Origin: Lanius collurio
Lineage: Eukaryota > Chordata > Aves > Passeriformes > Laniidae
DNA length: 64,000 nt
Direction: 5' to 3'
Assembly: GCA_020086605.1 (NCBI GenBank)
Contig: JACBWW010000003.1
Span: 58,825,923 to 58,889,922 of the forward strand
Shown here: one piece after another, positions 49,474 through 64,000 of the stretch
How the letters are laid out: the number at the start of each line of letters is the position of its first letter
How positions within the stretch are numbered: the stretch's first letter is position 1
Notes under the pieces: model-generated
The model's database searches: none
Seen by the model: only the letters and a program-made list of their open reading frames with translations
What the model was told of the DNA's origin: nothing
Made by a program: the position numbers and the translations under genes

Positions 49474-50230
49474 TGGACAGGCTTGGAAGGTGGGGCTGTG
49501 AGACTCTCATGAGGTTCAACAAGGCCAAGTGCAAGGTCCTGCACTGGGGTCAGGGCAATCCCAAACACAAACACAGGCTGAGAGAGGAGTGAGATTGAGA
49601 ATGAGATTGAGAGCAGCCCTGGGAAGGACTTGGGGGTGTTGGTGGGTGAGAAGCTCAACTTGACCCAGCAATGTTCTCTAGCAGCCCAGAAACCAAACAT
49701 GTCCTGGGCTTCACCCAAAGCTCTGTGGGCAGCAGCTGAGGGAGGGAGTTGTCTTTCTGCTCTGCCTTTGTGAGACCCCCACCTGGGATACTGAATCCAG
49801 CTCTGGAGCCCCCAAAACAAGAAAGAAGTTGACTTGTCCAGAGGAGATCAGAAAGTTTATCAAGGAGCTGGTGCATCTCTGCTATGGAGACAGGCTGAGT
49901 TGGGCTGTTCACCCTGGAGGAACATGGTTTCCCCTGTCTCTGGGGAGACCTTACAGCACTTTGTAGTACCTAAAGGGAATTCAGGAGAGCTGAAGAGGGG
50001 CTTTGGACAAGGGCATGTGATAAGACGAGGAGGAATGGCTTCAAACTGAAATAGTGATTTAGGTTAGATATTAGGAGGAAATTCTTTCCTGTGAGGGTGG
50101 TGGGGCCCTGGAACAGGCTGCCCAGAGAAGCTGTGGACGCCCCATCCCTGGAAGTGTTCATGGCCAGGTTGGAAGGGGCTTTGAGCAGCCTGGTCTAATG
50201 AAAGGTGTCCCTGCCCATGGGACAGGCAAA
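49474..50230 (+). mobile_element. CR1 LINE 3' fragment, plus orientation, about 750 bp
   Basis: The end of CR1 ORF2 is recognisable from ctcatgaggttcaacaaggc and aagtgcaaggtcctgcactg through gctctggagcccccaaaac to the 3' UTR words ggccctggaacaggctgccc, catccctggaagtgttcatg and gccaggttggaaggggcttt. Stops and frameshifts break the reverse-transcriptase frame. It lies just after the inferred EFR3A 3' end. Confidence 0.93.
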
Positions 50231-51225
50231 GAATTCAATGCTTAAAAAGTTAAAATACTGAAGTAGGAAATATTTTTAGATTACTAGTTAATAAATTAGT
50301 TGTTTTCTTTTGGGAAACAGCTATGTGTTGGCCATCTGTGCCCAAAATCTATGAAAAATACAGTGTAAAGTGACTATGAGAATGAGAAAAGGCTATGCTA
50401 AATGTTTCTTCTTGATCATCTTGTCATTTTTTTAATATTTTAGCTCTGCTCTCTGATTACACAAAAATGTAGCTGATCATAACTAGATTATTATTATTAT
50501 ACTTCTCTTTATCTCCATTTAGTGGTAATTAGGTCACAACTTGGGCATTGAATTCTTCCTGAAATAAGAGATACTTGGAAAAAAAATCCCAAAGGAGTTA
50601 ATGACATTACCTGAATAACAGCATATTTATTTTGTTATTCCTCTTTTACCTCATTGATCAAGTGATCCATCCCCTATCTCTGCAGTCAGAAAATTCAGCA
50701 TCATTGAGTGAATGTTTGCATAACCATGAAGGCAGTAATATTTAGCAGAGAGGAGTGGGGGTTTATTTTAAGGTGCAGTGTTCAGAGCAGCAGCACTGCT
50801 CTTAGATAAGATGATGCTACTGTTATTCTGCAGTGTACTTCATTCACCTGTTTACAGGCCAGTTTTCCCCATCTCAGCTCATTATCTGTCTCACTTTCTC
50901 ATTGCAATATTTATTTATAAATGCTGTGAAATGTAAAATAATGTTTCATCCCTATAATAAAAAGCTGATAAAAGTTACGGTGTAATGCAAATCTCATCTT
51001 TGGCCTAAGACAAAAATGGGAATTTTGCATTTTAGCATTTTGCTTCAGTACTGAGATGTCCTTTTTCTGTACAGCTTAAGGAGGGAGTTAATTAAAATCT
51101 TGTCTGAAAATAGAATTTCTCACATCACTTAGCTGACCTCTCTGCTTTCCCTTAACAAATGTCTTTTTGTTCTGTTGGTTTTTTTCAGTAGTGCTGATGG
51201 TGTAGCCACTTGGATCCAGAGGGAT
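50231..51225. other. Intergenic DNA, nothing recognised
   Basis: AT-rich DNA between the CR1 copy and the GT-rich tract, with no open frame or repeat that I recognise. Confidence 0.6.
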
Positions 51226-51264
51226 TCACATGACTAAACACCTTTGGGGTTTATTTTGGGAGTT

Positions 51265-51370
51265 TGTGTGGTAGGATTTTTTTGTTTGTTTGCACTTGCA
51301 GGGGGGTGGTGGTGTTTGGGTTTTTGTTTGTTTGTTTAGGGTTTTGGGGTTTTGTTGGGGTTTTTTTTGC
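51265..51370 (+). repeat. GT-rich low-complexity tract with G runs
   Basis: Repeated gtttgtttgt units with G runs: a six-G run at 51301-51306, then GGG, GGGG and GGGG separated by T-rich loops. It resembles a G-quadruplex-forming strand. Open frames reported here are low-complexity artefacts. Confidence 0.7.
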
Positions 51371-51704
51371 ACTATAATAATGCCTTGCACTTTTAACATA
51401 GGAAAAATACTGAAGGGGGGAATAAACTGCTCTTCCAAGAACATTCACAGGCATTTTCACCTGCTGTTCTCACACCGTTCAGTTCACACGGGATCAGATG
51501 CTGGGGTTTAGTGAATGCTGCAGGATCTGGAAGAATACAGGTGGCATCTCTGCATCCAGTGTGAGGATACAGTCATTGGTCTGTAAGGAGAACTTTGGTG
51601 ACAAAGTTCAGCCCTGTAGAACAAGATGATAGAGGAGAAATCCAGACCTTTCAGTGCAGCTGAATCACTGGGAAGTTTGTAGCAACATTTTTTGTTCTAG
51701 GAGA

Positions 51705-51770
51705 ACAGAATCACAGAGTCACAGAATCATAGAATGAGTTCAGTTGGAAGGGATCTTTAAAGGTTTCATG
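51705..51770 (-). mobile_element. CR1 3' tail, minus orientation
   Basis: The stretch atcacagagtcacagaatca then tagaatgagttcagttggaa and gggatctttaaagg is the antisense 3' end and terminal repeats of CR1. Confidence 0.85.
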
Positions 51771-51799
51771 GCCTGATATTACCACTCTCTCCTTTCAAT

Positions 51800-52190
51800 T
51801 CTGTTTTAAAGCCTGTCAGTCAGCCCTGATGCTTCATGAGCAAAGACCCTCTTGCCCCTGTGAGAGATATGGATCCCATCTGATGCAAACAGGTCTGGTG
51901 TTGTGCTGATCATCCCATTATGAAAAAACCCACAAATTTTGGCTGTGACACTAGGCATGGAGACAGCTATTGAGAGATTGGGTCTATCTGTTCCTGAAAG
52001 GATAGGGGAAAAGAAGACCTGTGCTCCACATTTCCTGATCAGCCATTCCAAGGTGCAGAAGTCTGTTTTGATCACCCTTGGACTGCACGTTGTGATTTCA
52101 TTGTTCCTACATGGAAGAGCAATAATGAGTAGCAGTCCAAGGGCTGTACCAGGCTGGGGAGGTCAAGTCCTTAACTTGTGCCCCAGAGAG
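51800..52190 (-). pseudogene. Decayed CR1 ORF1 esterase (SGNH-like) fragment
   Basis: Read on the minus strand, the frame includes LLLFHVGT, which matches the VGTND block of CR1 ORF1 esterases with the ND lost. A stop follows, then RKCGAQVFFSPILSG, a central block, and ASDGIHISHRGKRVFAHEAS, which matches the DGxHL-x-x-x-GK end of the domain with its Asp and His kept. CR1 ORF1 helps retrotransposition. This copy is broken by a stop and cannot act alone. Confidence 0.7.
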
Positions 52191-52728
52191 GCAAGAGGCT
52201 TCCCTAAGAGGAGGGTCTGATCTTCTCTTGCCTTCAGAAGGGAGTCACACACGGCTGTAGACAGGAATGAAAGAAGGAACTCATTTTCATGTAATTACTT
52301 TAGCTTTTCTTCTGTGTGTTGCCTGCTAAGCTCAGTAAAGGAAGAATGTCTGCAAAAGGAGTTGGAGTAGTTGCAGGTTGATTTAATTAAAAACCTGAAA
52401 TACTTGGCCACCATCAGTAAGATCCAGTCTGAACCAAGTGCACAGTTAACAATAATCAGTCTGATCATAACAGGTGTTACATAGAAATCAAGTGAAATTA
52501 TACAGAATACTGTCAGATAATTACTTAAGGTAATATCTGACCTAGACAGACGGTCTATAGAGCTGACTTCCCTGCAGTAAGGAGTTAGTACAGCCTAGCA
52601 GCTAATCCTAGTCTATGATTATGTAATTTGTGTGCTGGAGAGCATGAGGCAGCCTGTGGAGGATAAGGAGGCAGGTACTCAGTGGCTGACTGCTGACATG
52701 CCCCTTTCCCAGGCCTGGGCGTGGGTGG

Positions 52729-63958
<11,230 letters not shown>

Positions 63959-64000
63959 CTGGAAATAAAACAAAAACCCAAACAAGGCTCTATTGAAAAG

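Larger units (their letters stand above)
51200..52728 (-). other. OC90: OC90 3' UTR and downstream DNA (end not certain)
   Basis: On the minus strand an ATTAAA (plus-strand 52382-52387) lies about 345 nt after the OC90 stop, and an AATAAA lies near 51250. Either could end the transcript. The stretch also holds the CR1 ORF1 remnant and a CR1 tail. Confidence 0.3.

Noticed and set aside
51226..51511. Open frames on both strands over the GT-rich tract
   Set aside because: Peptides are runs of Lys, Gln, Thr, Pro or Phe, Cys, Val produced by low-complexity DNA.

Overview
The window is vertebrate nuclear DNA, almost certainly from a bird. It is AT-rich, holds many 5'-truncated CR1 LINE copies whose 3' tails end in ATTCTATGA-like repeats, and carries avian-type endogenous-retrovirus solo LTRs. 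There are no operons, rRNA, tRNA or CRISPR arrays. Coding sequence comes as short exons with consistent splice signals and phases. The two LTR types resemble ones I know from songbirds, but the order of bird is inference.

Layout: (1) Bases 1 to about 49,310, plus strand: the 3' four-fifths of EFR3A. Nineteen coding exons lie between 7867 and 46416 and give 697 residues plus stop in one continuous frame. The first roughly 122 codons, with the palmitoylated cysteine start, lie upstream. A long 3' UTR follows, with the best poly(A) signals at 49284-49294. (2) About 49,310-52,728: intergenic DNA with a sense CR1, a GT-rich tract and a remnant of CR1 ORF1. (3) 52,729-64,000, minus strand: the 3' part of OC90 (otoconin-90). 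It includes the last exon of the first phospholipase-A2-like domain, a Thr/Ser/Pro/Glu-rich linker made of small phase 1-1 exons, all three exons of the second PLA2-like domain, and an acidic tail. The 5' part of OC90 lies beyond base 64,000. The two genes converge, as they do in human 8q24.

The genes are not functionally linked. EFR3A anchors the PI4KA-TTC7-FAM126 lipid-kinase complex to the plasma membrane. OC90 is a secreted matrix protein of otoconia in the inner ear.

Most unusual points: a 160-bp duplication of an EFR3A exon end plus adjacent intron, whose extra copy sits behind an acceptor-like site and forms a frame-compatible 19-nt candidate microexon; a GC-AG intron in OC90 with a perfect GC-donor consensus; a decayed CR1 ORF1 esterase fragment; and a 26-T homopolymer directly before an EFR3A splice acceptor. 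No previously undescribed biological system is evident.
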